From positions 1,736,001-1,800,000 of the forward strand of contig NZ_CP053344.1 of assembly GCF_013113715.1 (NCBI RefSeq): a stretch of 64,000 bases of DNA, in the 5' to 3' direction. The notes under the pieces were generated by a model. That model was not told where the DNA came from, did no database searches, and was given only the letters and a program-made list of their open reading frames with translations. The position numbers and the translations under genes were made by a program. Positions 31,899-40,470 of the stretch are shown one piece after another. Every line of letters begins with the position of its first letter. The stretch's first letter is position 1. This stretch comes from Herbiconiux sp. SALV-R1. GTDB taxonomy: Bacteria > Actinomycetota > Actinomycetes > Actinomycetales > Microbacteriaceae.

Positions 31899-31936
31899 GT
31901 AACATCCCCGAAACAATGGCGTCACGGACGGGTAAT
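31899..31936 (+). promoter_or_regulatory. GlnR-type operator upstream of glnA1
   Basis: Four 5-mers with exact 6-base spacing read GTAAC-N6-GAAAC-N6-GTCAC-N6-GTAAT. This matches the a-site/b-site pattern known for actinobacterial GlnR boxes (GTnAC-N6-GAAAC repeated). A -10-like TACCCT (31947-31952) lies just downstream, so GlnR would bind over and upstream of the -35 region of glnA1. Confidence 0.8.
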
Positions 31937-31946
31937 CGGGTCACGC

Positions 31947-31952
31947 TACCCT
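31947..31952 (+). promoter_or_regulatory. Putative -10 element of glnA1 (TACCCT)
   Basis: It lies 11 bp after the GlnR box and would give a leader of about 52 nt ahead of the ATG at 32011, which is preceded by a TTGGAG ribosome-binding site. Confidence 0.45.
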
Positions 31953-32010
31953 GGGCGTGGCTACTCTTTCGTAGTTTTTCCAGTTCCAAGCCAGTTGGAG
32001 ACCCCTTCAC

Positions 32011-33435
32011 ATGTTCAGTGATTCTTCCGAGGTGCTCAAGTTCATCAAGGACACCGACGTCAAGTTCCTTGACATCCGCTTCACCGACCTTCCCGGCGTG
32101 CAGCAGCACTTCAACATCCCCGCGTCCACCGTCGACGAGGAGTTCTTCGCTGTCGGTCAGCTCTTCGACGGCTCGTCGATCCGCGGCTTCGCGTCGATCC
32201 ACGAGTCCGACATGCAGCTCATCCCCGATGTCTCCACGGCTTACATCGACCCCTTCCGCGCCGAGCGCACCCTCATCCTCGTCTTCGACATCTACAACCC
32301 GCGCAACGGCGAGATCTACTCGCGCGACCCGCGCCAGGTGGCCAAGAAGGCCGAGAAGTACCTCGCGTCGACCGGCATCGCCGACACCGCGTTCTTCGCC
32401 CCCGAGGCCGAGTTCTACATCTTCGACGACGTGCGCTACGAAGTGAAGCAGAACTCGAGCTTCTACTCCGTCGACTCCTCCGAGGCCGCCTGGAACACGG
32501 GCCGCGTCGAAGAAGGTGGCAACCTCGCCAACAAGACCCCCTTCAAGGGCGGTTACTTCCCCGTCTCGCCGGTCGACCAGCACGCCGACCTGCGCGACGA
32601 CATCTCGCTGAAGCTCATCGACGCCGGGCTCATCCTCGAGCGCGCCCACCACGAGGTCGGCACCGCCGGCCAGGGCGAGATCAACTACCGCTTCGACACC
32701 ATGGTGCACGCGGCCGACGACATCCTGAAGTTCAAGTACATCGTCAAGAACACCGCGAACCTGTGGGGCAAGACCGCCACCTTCATGCCGAAGCCGCTGT
32801 TCGGCGACAACGGCTCGGGCATGCACACCCACCAGTCGCTGTGGAACGACGGCTCGCCGCTGTTCTACGACGAGGCGGGCTACGGCGGCCTCTCCGACCT
32901 GGCGCGCTGGTACATCGGCGGTCTGCTGAAGCACGCTCCCGCGGTGCTGGCGTTCACCAACCCGACCGTGAACTCCTACCACCGTCTGGTTCCCGGCTTC
33001 GAGGCTCCCGTCAACCTGGTGTACTCGGCCGGTAACCGCTCGGCGTCGATCCGCATCCCGATCACCGGCACGAACCCGAAGGCCAAGCGCATCGAGTTCC
33101 GCGCTCCGGATGCGTCGGGCAACCCCTATCTCGCCTTCGCCGCCCAGCTCATGGCCGGCCTCGACGGCATCCAGAACCGCATCGAGCCGCACGAGCCCGT
33201 CGACAAGGACCTCTACGAGCTGCCGCCCGAGGAGGCCAAGAACATCCCCCAGGTGCCGGGTTCGCTCGGCGAGGCCCTCGACGCGCTCGAGGCCGACCAC
33301 GAGTTCCTCACCAAGGGCAACGTGTTCACCCCCGACCTCATCGAGACCTGGATCTCGTACAAGCGGGAGAACGAGATCAAGCCCATCGCCCAGCGCCCGC
33401 ACCCCTTCGAGTACGAGCTCTACTACGGCGTCTAG
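32011..33435 (+). CDS. glnA: Glutamine synthetase type I (adenylylated form)
   Basis: 474 residues, full length for GSI-beta. It makes glutamine from glutamate, ammonia and ATP as a dodecamer. The beta-grasp domain includes [16 protein letters not shown], and the catalytic domain has [44 protein letters not shown] and NRSASIRIP. The adenylylation site is present as [11 protein letters not shown] with Tyr402, and the GlnE enzyme that would modify it is encoded at 36048-39041. Control is probably double: GlnR at the promoter and GlnE on the protein. A terminator hairpin follows. Confidence 0.97.
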   Translation: MFSDSSEVLKFIKDTDVKFLDIRFTDLPGVQQHFNIPASTVDEEFFAVGQLFDGSSIRGFASIHESDMQLIPDVSTAYIDPFRAERTLILVFDIYNPRNGEIYSRDPRQVAKKAEKYLASTGIADTAFFAPEAEFYIFDDVRYEVKQNSSFYSVDSSEAAWNTGRVEEGGNLANKTPFKGGYFPVSPVDQHADLRDDISLKLIDAGLILERAHHEVGTAGQGEINYRFDTMVHAADDILKFKYIVKNTANLWGKTATFMPKPLFGDNGSGMHTHQSLWNDGSPLFYDEAGYGGLSDLARWYIGGLLKHAPAVLAFTNPTVNSYHRLVPGFEAPVNLVYSAGNRSASIRIPITGTNPKAKRIEFRAPDASGNPYLAFAAQLMAGLDGIQNRIEPHEPVDKDLYELPPEEAKNIPQVPGSLGEALDALEADHEFLTKGNVFTPDLIETWISYKRENEIKPIAQRPHPFEYELYYGV

Positions 33436-33448
33436 TCGCTGACCCCGT

Positions 33449-33490
33449 CGAATCCGCACGCACCGCCCCCGGGTGGTTCGTGCGGATTCG
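33449..33490 (+). terminator. Terminator of glnA1
   Basis: 12 bp perfect arms, CGAATCCGCACG (33449-33460) and CGTGCGGATTCG (33479-33490), with an inner CACC/GGTG pairing. The T-run after it is weak (CCGTTTCC), as is common in high-GC genomes. Confidence 0.7.
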
Positions 33491-33575
33491 CCGTTTCCGG
33501 GAGCGCCTGCACTCAGACGGCGAGTCGGTCGTCTGCCTCGTACTGGATACGAGGGGACGCGACGTCGGCGTCCGT

Positions 33576-33581
33576 TAGCCT
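33576..33581 (+). promoter_or_regulatory. -10 element TAGCCT of the small Tat protein gene (leaderless)
   Basis: TAGCCT is followed by 6 nt and the ATG at 33588. Confidence 0.5.
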
Positions 33582-33587
33582 CGCGTC

Positions 33588-34034
33588 ATGAGCGATGTTT
33601 CGAGACGGTCGGTCCTCCGGGTCGGTGCGTGGGGTGTACCTGTCCTCGCGGTGGCGGTGGCTGCGCCGGCCGCAGCGGCCAGCATCCAGACTGTTCCCCT
33701 GGTCACGACACAACAGCTCTACCCGGCCATCCGCACCATCGAGGCGGCCGTGATCGTCACCAACCCCACGTCGGAGACGCTGACCATCACCGTGACGGTG
33801 GCCTACTCGCCGACGACGGTCGGGGCCGCCTACCGCAACGGGTGGTCGAGCCCTGCGCGTGACGTCTACATGATCACCCTCGCGGCCGGGGCATCGTCGA
33901 CACCGGATGGCCTGTACGTGAACGCCTCCGCCTGGCAGACCGGCGCCCCGTCTCCGACCGAGGTCGTGCTCACCGTCTTCGCGAACGCCCCCGGGCTGTC
34001 GCAGGGTTCGCAGACGCTGACCGCCCAGCTGTAG
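33588..34034 (+). CDS. Small secreted protein with Tat-like signal peptide
   Basis: 148 residues. The N-terminus VSRRSVLRVGAWGVPVLAVAVAAPAAAAS has a twin-arginine motif, a hydrophobic core and an Ala-rich cleavage region near residue 32. The mature part of about 115 residues is Thr/Val/Ala-rich and predicted all-beta (TIEAAVIVTNPTSETLTITVTVAYSP), like a single Ig/fibronectin-like fold. No enzyme motif and no Cys are seen. It is convergent with a second gene of the same design (34073-34468), and the signal peptides are nearly the same. I do not recognise a function. Confidence 0.72.
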   Translation: MSDVSRRSVLRVGAWGVPVLAVAVAAPAAAASIQTVPLVTTQQLYPAIRTIEAAVIVTNPTSETLTITVTVAYSPTTVGAAYRNGWSSPARDVYMITLAAGASSTPDGLYVNASAWQTGAPSPTEVVLTVFANAPGLSQGSQTLTAQL

Positions 34035-34072
34035 CCCGGGCGGATCGTGCGGACGCGTCGCCGGCCGACGGG

Positions 34073-34468
34073 TCAGGCGGGCGGCAGGTTCAACGGCCCC
34101 CCGATGATGACCTCTCCGGAGGGCTGCAGCGCGACGACACGCACCGCGAGGTACGACGAGACGACCTGAGGCGAGAGGAAGAAGAAGGAGATGCCGTTCA
34201 CGTCGAGAGTGCCGCGGGAGTGCACGTCCCAGGTCGCGCTGTCGAGCTCGAGCACCTCGACCTCGTAGGGCCAGTCCGCTCGTGCGGCACCCGCACCCTC
34301 GACGAGAACGCGATAGACGTACTCGCCGTTGTTCGGCCCGATGTACAGCAGGTTCAGCGTGATCGGCGTCGTCGACGCGGCCGCGGCCGGCGCTGCGACG
34401 GCCACCGCCACCACGGGCACCGCCCAGGCCCCGCCGCGCATCAGGTCTCGGCGTGTGATGTCCCCCAT
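34073..34468 (-). CDS. Small secreted protein with Tat-like signal peptide (second of a convergent pair)
   Basis: 131 residues from the ATG at 34468, with TACGGT 7 nt upstream; a longer frame exists but lacks sense. The signal ITRRDLMRGGAWAVPVVAVAVAAPAAAAS closely resembles that of the convergent gene at 33588. The mature part of about 100 residues (PITLNLLYIGPNNGEYVYRVLVEG...VVALQPSGEVIIGGPLNLPPA) is different in sequence but again beta-rich and Cys-free. The pair looks like diverged paralogues. The function is unknown. Confidence 0.68.
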   Translation of the reverse strand: MGDITRRDLMRGGAWAVPVVAVAVAAPAAAASTTPITLNLLYIGPNNGEYVYRVLVEGAGAARADWPYEVEVLELDSATWDVHSRGTLDVNGISFFFLSPQVVSSYLAVRVVALQPSGEVIIGGPLNLPPA

Positions 34469-34475
34469 ACCGTCG

Positions 34476-34481
34476 ACCGTA
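34476..34481 (-). promoter_or_regulatory. -10 element TACGGT of the second small Tat protein gene
   Basis: TACGGT on the minus strand is followed by 7 nt and the ATG at 34468, a leaderless arrangement. Confidence 0.4.
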
Positions 34482-34585
34482 GCCCATCCGCGCCCGCAGC
34501 AGAGGCCCCCATCCACGTGCACCCCGTTCTGGGGGTAGCCGGGGTAACCATCCCGAAACACGGAGTCCCTACACTGAGGGTGTTC

Positions 34586-34640
34586 GGTTCGTCGGGTAAC
34601 GAACCATTCCGGGCCGCATCCTTTGGGGAGGATGCGGCCC
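34586..34640 (-). terminator. Tandem hairpins after the Ig-like surface protein gene
   Basis: Reading the minus strand, an 11 bp stem (GGGCCGCATCC at 34611-34621 with its complement at 34630-34640, loop 8) lies 17 bases after the stop at 34658. A second 7 bp hairpin follows (GGTTCGT at 34586-34592 with ACGAACC at 34599-34605). The pair probably ends transcription of the minus-strand gene. Confidence 0.6.
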
Positions 34641-34657
34641 CTTGGTTGTCGAGACGT

Positions 34658-35869
34658 TCAGCGGGAGGCGCGGCGTCGGGCCCGCGACTGCACGACCGCG
34701 AGGGCCGACGTGGAGGCGACCAGCATCAGACCGGCGAAGATCGCGATGAAGACGAGCCAGAACGACGGGCCGACGGATGCCTCCTCGCTCACGCTCGTCG
34801 ACGAGATCGTCACCGGGTCGTCGCCGCTCCCGGCCGCCGCTCCCCCGTCGGGCGCAACGGCGGCAGGATCTCCGGCAGGCGCCGGGGCGACGGGCTGCTG
34901 CGGCTGGGCCGGGGCTGCGGGTGCCGGAGCAGCGGCGGCAGCGGGCGCCACCGGCACCACCACGGTCGGGCTCGACGAGGCGTCGTACACGGCGTCACCG
35001 GTGTAGGTCACGACGAGCGACCGGTCTCCCGCTCCGCCGAGCGTGATGTCGGCGAGGGCGTAGCCGCGCGGGTCTCCCGGCAGCGCGAACACGGGCGAGG
35101 TCGAGACCAGCGCACCGTCGTAGTAGAACTCGACGGCGCCCGAGACGGCAGCCGGTCTCAGCGAGGCGGTGCCGGCCACCGGATGCTCGACGGTGGCGGT
35201 CACCGAGATGGCACGACCGCTCACCAGGTCGGAGCCCCTCGTGTACTCGACGGTCGCCGAGGTCGCCACCGTCTCGACGGCGATCTCGGTGGTGCTCACC
35301 GACGGCGCGAGCGGGCTGCCCCCGGCCGGGAGGAACTTCGCCCCCACGACGAGCGCGCCAGGACTCGGCAGGGCGAGCTCCCCGCCGGCCGTCTCGGCGA
35401 GGCCGGTGAAGGTGAACTGCGCGGTGCCGTCGGTGAGCGGCACGGGCGCCCCCTGCTCGACACCGTCGTGGGCGATGAACTGCACGCTCCCCGCAGCCAG
35501 CGCGCCGGCGCCGTCGGTCACCCGGGCGACGACCCGCGCCGAGTCGCCGTAAGCGAGCTCGTCGGGCGCTTCGAGCGACACCACGGCCGGCACCCGGTCG
35601 TCGGGGGCGGAGGTGGGGGTGGGCGAGCCTGTGGGGCTGGTGGAGGCGCCGGGAAACGACGGCGCGGGCGTGGGTTCGGAGGCGAGCTGCGAGAGGGAAC
35701 TCGAAGCCGCGCGAGCACTCACGATGGAAGCGGGCGCAGGGGCAGAGGCTGCAGCGGCGGGTGCGGAGGCCGCCGCAGCGGGCGCCACAGCACCACCGAC
35801 CGCCAGCGCCCCGACGGAGGCCGCGGCGAGAACGTGCAGAAGCGCGCGACCACGCCTCAGCCTCGTCAT
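34658..35869 (-). CDS. Secreted Ig-like repeat protein with C-terminal membrane anchor
   Basis: 403 residues from the ATG at 35869. A signal peptide (RLRRGRALLHVLAAASVGALAVGGAVAPAAAA) is followed by a low-complexity Ala/Ser/Pro/Thr stretch. Two bacterial Ig-like domains come next (PAVVSLEAPDELAYGDSARVVARVTDGAGALAAGSVQFIAHDGV... and a second ending DRSLVVTYTGDAVYDASSS). A Pro/Ala/Gln spacer and a C-terminal hydrophobic helix (PSFWLVFIAIFAGLMLVASTSALAVV) with a basic tail complete it. The VQF-x-DG and YTGD patterns are those of Big_3-like repeats. It is probably a surface protein on a stalk; no ligand can be inferred. Confidence 0.78.
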   Translation of the reverse strand: MTRLRRGRALLHVLAAASVGALAVGGAVAPAAAASAPAAAASAPAPASIVSARAASSSLSQLASEPTPAPSFPGASTSPTGSPTPTSAPDDRVPAVVSLEAPDELAYGDSARVVARVTDGAGALAAGSVQFIAHDGVEQGAPVPLTDGTAQFTFTGLAETAGGELALPSPGALVVGAKFLPAGGSPLAPSVSTTEIAVETVATSATVEYTRGSDLVSGRAISVTATVEHPVAGTASLRPAAVSGAVEFYYDGALVSTSPVFALPGDPRGYALADITLGGAGDRSLVVTYTGDAVYDASSSPTVVVPVAPAAAAAPAPAAPAQPQQPVAPAPAGDPAAVAPDGGAAAGSGDDPVTISSTSVSEEASVGPSFWLVFIAIFAGLMLVASTSALAVVQSRARRRASR

Positions 35870-36047
35870 GCAACCCTCGATCCGCGCCGACGGATGCGCC
35901 CCATCCGTCACTGAAAATGGTACCCCGGCGGCCTCCCGCGGCACCGGCGGCGCGCATCACAGCTGCGTAACGAGCGGCATCCTCCCAGCGAGCACCGCCC
36001 GCCCAAGGAGCGCGGCCCGGCCCCCGAGCACGGCCGCCCCGGCGACC

Positions 36048-39041
36048 TCAGCCGCCGTAGAACAGCCGCTCGAACACCGCCCGCGATCGGCGCGTGACCC
36101 CCAGGTAGTCCTCCTCGAGCTGCGTCGCCGAACCCGGCGGGTACTCGAGCAGCCGGGCGACCCCTTCGAGCTGCCGGCGGTCGGTGGGCAGCACGTCGGA
36201 GGTCTTGTTGGTCCACAGCGTCATGGCCGACCGGGCCCGGCTGGCGAAGATCCAGGCGTCGTGAAGCCGGCGGGCGTCGTCGTGCCCGATGAGACCGGCG
36301 TCCTCCTCCGCCTTCAGGGCCTCGAGCGTCGAGGTGGTGCGGATGGCCGGCACCCGCGCCGCGTGCTCGAGCTGCAGCAGCTGCACCAGCCACTCGACGT
36401 CGCTCAGCGACCCCCGCCCGAGCTTGAGGTGCCGGGCCGGGTCGGCGCCCTGCGGCAGCCGTTCCTTCTCCACCCGCGCCTTGATGCGCTTGACCTCGCG
36501 CACCTCGGTCTCGGAGATGTTCGCGGGGTACCTGACCGTGTCGGCGAGGGCGTGGAAGTCGTCGATGAGCGCTTGGTCGCCCGCGACCCCGTTGGCCCGC
36601 AGCAGCGCCTGGGCCTCCCAGGTCAGCGACCAGCGCTCGTAGTAGGCGGCGTACGACTCCAGCGACCGCACCGCGGGCCCGTTCTTGCCCTCGGGCCGCA
36701 GGTCGATGTCGAGCACGAGCGGCAGCCGGCTGTCGTCGGTGAGCCGGTTCAGCTCGTTCACGATGAACTGGGCGACCGACTGCGCCGTCGGCTTGTCGAC
36801 CCGCACCGGCCGGTAGACGTAGAGCACGTCGGCGTCGGAGCCGAAGCCGAGCTCACCCCCGCCGTTGCGGCCCATGCCGATGATGGCGAACTCGATGCCG
36901 TCGCCCGAGGCCGGCGCCGCCGACTGCCTGATCACGCTCAGCGTGCCCCTGAGGTGCGCGGTCGTGATGGCCGTGAGCGCCGCACCGAGCTCTTCGACGG
37001 TGACCATGCCGAGGATCGACGAGATCGCCATGCGCAGCACCTCGCGCCGGCGCGCGAAGCGCAACGCCATCGCCGCGGTGTCGGGCGACTCGTGCCGAGC
37101 CGCGATCGCGGCGACCTCCTCGAGCAGCAGCTCGAGCGGGCGCGGCCGCAGCTCCTCGTCGTTCTCGAGCCAGGCGGCGGCCTCGGGGATGCGCTCCAGC
37201 AGCTCGCCCACGAACCGCGAGCCCGAGAGCAGCTGCGTCAAGCGCGCCGCGGCGCCCGAGGAGTCGCGCAGCATGCGCAGGAACCAGTACGTCTCGCCGA
37301 GGGTGTCGGAGAGCCGCCGGAAGGCGAGCAGGCCGTAGTCGGGGTCGGCGCCGTTGGCGAACCACTGCAGCATGACGGGCAGCAGGGTGCGCTGGATCGA
37401 CGCTCGCCGAGACACCCCCGCCGTCATCGCGGCGATGTGGGCGAGCGCCCCGCCCGGGTTCTCGAAGCCGATGGCGGCGAGCCGGGCCTCGGCCTGCTCG
37501 CTGGTGAGCGCCTGCTCGTCGGGCGACAGCGCCGCGACTGCCGCGAGCAGCGGCCGGTAGAACAGCCGCTCGTGAAGGCTCCGCACGCGCACCTTCACGT
37601 CGCTCCAGCGGGCGACGAGCTCGCTCGCGCTCGAGGCGAGGCCGCTCCCCCTGGCCAGCACGCGCTGCTCGGCCTCATCGCGGGGCATGAGGTGGGTGCG
37701 TCGCAGGTGCCGCAGCTGCAGGCGGTGCTCGAGCAGCCTCAGGATGCGGTAGTCCTGCGCGAACTCCACCGACTCCACCCGCCCGATGTAGCCGAACTCG
37801 GCGAGGGCCGCGAGGGCTTCGAGCGTCGAGCGCTGGCGCACCCGCTCGTCGGTCTGCCCGTGCACGAGCTGCAAGAGCTGCACGGTGAACTCGATGTCAC
37901 GCAGCCCGCCCGGCCCGAGCTTCAGCTGGTACTCCACGTCTGACGACTTGATGTGCTCGGTGACCCGCTCGCGCATCCGCTGCACCGACTCGACGAAGTT
38001 CTCACGCGACGCGCTCGACCACACCTTCGGGGCGACGACACTTGTGTACGCGTCGCCGAGCTCGAGGTCGCCGGCCAGCGGGCGCGCCTTGAGCAGCGCC
38101 TGGAACTCCCAGTTCTTCGCCCAGCGGTCGTAGTAGGCGGCGTGCGACTCGAGCGAGCGCACGAGCGCTCCCGCCTTGCCCTCGGGGCGCAGGTTCGGGT
38201 CGACCTCCCACAGCGAGGGCTCGAGCCCGGTCTCGCCGATGCCCCGCATCGTGACCATCGCCAGGCGCGTACCGATCTCGACGGCGGTGCTCGTGGTGAG
38301 ACCGGCCGCCTCGTCGCCCTCCGCCACGAAGATGACGTCGACGTCGCTGACGTAGTTGAGCTCCCCCGCGCCGGCCTTGCCCATGCCGATGATGGCGAAG
38401 CGCGTCGCGCGCACCTGCTCGGCCGGGAAGAACCAGAGGCCGTGCCCCTTGGTCGACACCTCCGTGCGTGCCACCGCCAGCGACGCCTCGAGGGCGCCCG
38501 CCGCGAGATCGGCGAGGCTGCGTGCCACGCTGTCGAGCCCCGCCACGGGGTTGGGCTGCTCGAGGTCGAAGGCGGTGACGCGCGCGAGCAGCACGCGATA
38601 CCGGATGCGCAGGGCGGTCCAGGCGTTCTCACCCACCACACCGGAGAAACCGTCGTGCGCCTCCACGGAGGCGAGCAGCTCGCGCTTGGCCTCCTCGGCA
38701 TCGGGCAGCTCGAGCCGTGCGTCGCCGAGCGAGGCGAGCTGGGCCGGGTGCCGACAGAAGAAGTCGATGAGCCCCTCGGAGGCGCCGAAGACACGCACCG
38801 TGCGCCTGCGCAGCACCTCCTCACCGAGCGCGGCGTGCGTGAGGTCGGCAGCGCGCTGCTCGAGCCGGAGCACACCCTCGAGCGCCAGATCGGGGTCGGG
38901 CGCGTCGCGGAACGCGGCGATCAGCTCACCCGACGCCACGCCGGAACGCTCACCGAGCGCGGCCAGCTCCTCGCCCGCCCAGCTCAGCCGGGAGAAGCCG
39001 GCCCGGGCCAGGTCGGTGAGGGTGGTGTTGGAACGCGGCAT
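36048..39041 (-). CDS. glnE: Glutamine synthetase adenylyltransferase/adenylyl-removing enzyme
   Basis: 997 residues, normal size. It has two nucleotidyltransferase domains, each with the G-x-G-K/R-x-G-x-x-x-L-x-x-x-S-D-x-D signature. The first, IIGMGKAGAGELNYVSDVDVIFV (N-terminal half), removes AMP. The second, IIGMGRNGGGELGFGSDADVLYVY (C-terminal half), adds AMP to the Tyr of glutamine synthetase. Regulatory helical regions lie between them, and both halves carry an RPEGK motif. It lies 28 bp downstream of glnA2 on the same strand, so the two are probably cotranscribed; its target GlnA1 (Tyr402) is encoded nearby. Confidence 0.96.
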   Translation of the reverse strand: MPRSNTTLTDLARAGFSRLSWAGEELAALGERSGVASGELIAAFRDAPDPDLALEGVLRLEQRAADLTHAALGEEVLRRRTVRVFGASEGLIDFFCRHPAQLASLGDARLELPDAEEAKRELLASVEAHDGFSGVVGENAWTALRIRYRVLLARVTAFDLEQPNPVAGLDSVARSLADLAAGALEASLAVARTEVSTKGHGLWFFPAEQVRATRFAIIGMGKAGAGELNYVSDVDVIFVAEGDEAAGLTTSTAVEIGTRLAMVTMRGIGETGLEPSLWEVDPNLRPEGKAGALVRSLESHAAYYDRWAKNWEFQALLKARPLAGDLELGDAYTSVVAPKVWSSASRENFVESVQRMRERVTEHIKSSDVEYQLKLGPGGLRDIEFTVQLLQLVHGQTDERVRQRSTLEALAALAEFGYIGRVESVEFAQDYRILRLLEHRLQLRHLRRTHLMPRDEAEQRVLARGSGLASSASELVARWSDVKVRVRSLHERLFYRPLLAAVAALSPDEQALTSEQAEARLAAIGFENPGGALAHIAAMTAGVSRRASIQRTLLPVMLQWFANGADPDYGLLAFRRLSDTLGETYWFLRMLRDSSGAAARLTQLLSGSRFVGELLERIPEAAAWLENDEELRPRPLELLLEEVAAIAARHESPDTAAMALRFARRREVLRMAISSILGMVTVEELGAALTAITTAHLRGTLSVIRQSAAPASGDGIEFAIIGMGRNGGGELGFGSDADVLYVYRPVRVDKPTAQSVAQFIVNELNRLTDDSRLPLVLDIDLRPEGKNGPAVRSLESYAAYYERWSLTWEAQALLRANGVAGDQALIDDFHALADTVRYPANISETEVREVKRIKARVEKERLPQGADPARHLKLGRGSLSDVEWLVQLLQLEHAARVPAIRTTSTLEALKAEEDAGLIGHDDARRLHDAWIFASRARSAMTLWTNKTSDVLPTDRRQLEGVARLLEYPPGSATQLEEDYLGVTRRSRAVFERLFYGG

Positions 39042-39069
39042 GACGGTGGGCGCCCCCGGGCGCCGTGAC

Positions 39070-40407
39070 TCAGAGGATCTCGAGGTTGGACTTCAGCTCG
39101 TACGGCGTCACCTGAGCGCGGTAGGCCTTCCATTCCTGACGCTTGTTGAGCAGCACGTAGTTGAAGACCTGCTCGCCGAGGGTCTCGGCGACGAGCTCCG
39201 ACTCCTCCATCAGGCTGATCGCCCGGTCGAGCGAGGCCGGGAGGGCGTCGTACCCGAGGGCACGGCGCTCGGCGTCGGTGAGGCTCCACACGTTGTCTTC
39301 GGCCTCGGGCGGCAGCTCGTAGTTGCCCTCGATGCCGCGGAGGCCCGCGGCCAGCAGCAGCGAGTAGGCGAGGTAGGGGTTCGCCGCAGAATCGATGGCG
39401 CGGTACTCGATGCGCGACGACTGGCCCTTGTTCGGCTTGTAGAGCGGAACACGCACCAGGGCCGAGCGGTTGTTGTGGCCCCAGCAGACGAAGCTCGGGG
39501 CCTCGTCGCCGCCCCAGAGCCGCTTGTAGGAGTTGACGAACTGGTTCGTCACCGCGGTGATCTCGGGCGCGTGACGCAAGAGGCCGGCGATGAAGTTGCG
39601 GCCGATCTTCGACAGCTGGTACTCGGCGCCCTGCTCGTAGAAGGCGTTCGCGTCGCCCTCGAACAGCGAGAGGTGGGTGTGCATGCCCGAACCCGGGTGA
39701 CCCGACAGCGGCTTCGGCATGAAGGTGGCGTAGACGCCCTGCTCGATCGCCACCTCCTTGATGACCGTGCGGAACGTCATGATGTTGTCGGCGGTGGTGA
39801 GCGCGTCGGCGTACCGCAGGTCGATCTCGTTCTGGCCGGGGCCCGCCTCGTGGTGGCTGAACTCCACCGAGATGCCGAGGTCTTCGAGCATCCGCACCGA
39901 ACGGCGACGGAAGTCGTGGGCGGTGCCGCCCGGCACGTTGTCGAAGTAGCCCGCCGAGTCGACCGGCTCGGGCCCCTCGGGGCCGTACTGCGACGACTTG
40001 AGCAGGTAGAACTCGATCTCGGGGTGGGTGTAGAAGGTGAAGCCGCGGTCGGCGGCCTTCGCCAGCGTGCGCTTCAGCACGTTGCGCGGGTCAGCCACGG
40101 CGGGCTGCCCGTCGGGCGTGGTGATGTCGCAGAACATGCGGGCGGTGGGGTCGATCTCGCCCCGCCAGGGAAGGATCTGGAACGTGGTGGGGTCGGGATG
40201 CGCCAGCACGTCGGCCTCGAACGAGCGGGTGAGGCCCTCGATGGCGGAGCCGTCGAAGCCGAGGCCCTCGGAGAACGCCCCCTCCACCTCGGCCGGCGCG
40301 ATCGCAACGGATTTCAGGGTTCCCACGACGTCGGTGAACCACAGTCGCACGAACTTGATGCCGCGCTCTTCGATCGTACGAAGAACGAAGTCCCGTTGCT
40401 TATCCAT
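39070..40407 (-). CDS. glnA2: Glutamine synthetase-like protein GlnA2
   Basis: 445 residues from the ATG at 40407; the frame continues 9 codons upstream without a ribosome-binding site. It is a glutamine synthetase of the shorter type without the GSI-beta insertion. Catalytic parts are FTFYTHPEIEFYLL, EFSHHEAGPGQNEIDLRYADAL, FMPKPLSGHPGSGMHTHLSLF and NNRSALVRVP. Position next to glnE matches mycobacterial GlnA2. Streptomyces GlnA2 and GlnA3 act as gamma-glutamylpolyamine synthetases, so glutamine synthesis is not assured. A TAGCCT promoter element lies about 46 nt upstream and no GlnR box is visible there. Confidence 0.93.
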   Translation of the reverse strand: MDKQRDFVLRTIEERGIKFVRLWFTDVVGTLKSVAIAPAEVEGAFSEGLGFDGSAIEGLTRSFEADVLAHPDPTTFQILPWRGEIDPTARMFCDITTPDGQPAVADPRNVLKRTLAKAADRGFTFYTHPEIEFYLLKSSQYGPEGPEPVDSAGYFDNVPGGTAHDFRRRSVRMLEDLGISVEFSHHEAGPGQNEIDLRYADALTTADNIMTFRTVIKEVAIEQGVYATFMPKPLSGHPGSGMHTHLSLFEGDANAFYEQGAEYQLSKIGRNFIAGLLRHAPEITAVTNQFVNSYKRLWGGDEAPSFVCWGHNNRSALVRVPLYKPNKGQSSRIEYRAIDSAANPYLAYSLLLAAGLRGIEGNYELPPEAEDNVWSLTDAERRALGYDALPASLDRAISLMEESELVAETLGEQVFNYVLLNKRQEWKAYRAQVTPYELKSNLEIL

Positions 40408-40452
40408 CGTCGGAACTGACCCTCTCTCCGGCACCGGTTCATGCCCATCTCT

Positions 40453-40458
40453 AGGCTA
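40453..40458 (-). promoter_or_regulatory. Putative -10 element of glnA2-glnE (TAGCCT)
   Basis: On the minus strand TAGCCT lies 45 nt before the ATG at 40407, giving a leader of about 38 nt. Confidence 0.4.
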
Positions 40459-40470
40459 GTGGCTCCGTCG

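Noticed and set aside
34220-35914. A 564-codon plus-strand open frame over the Ig-like protein gene
   Set aside because: It runs antisense to a gene with a clear signal peptide, Ig-like domains and a membrane anchor; its own translation is Arg/Gly-rich low complexity.
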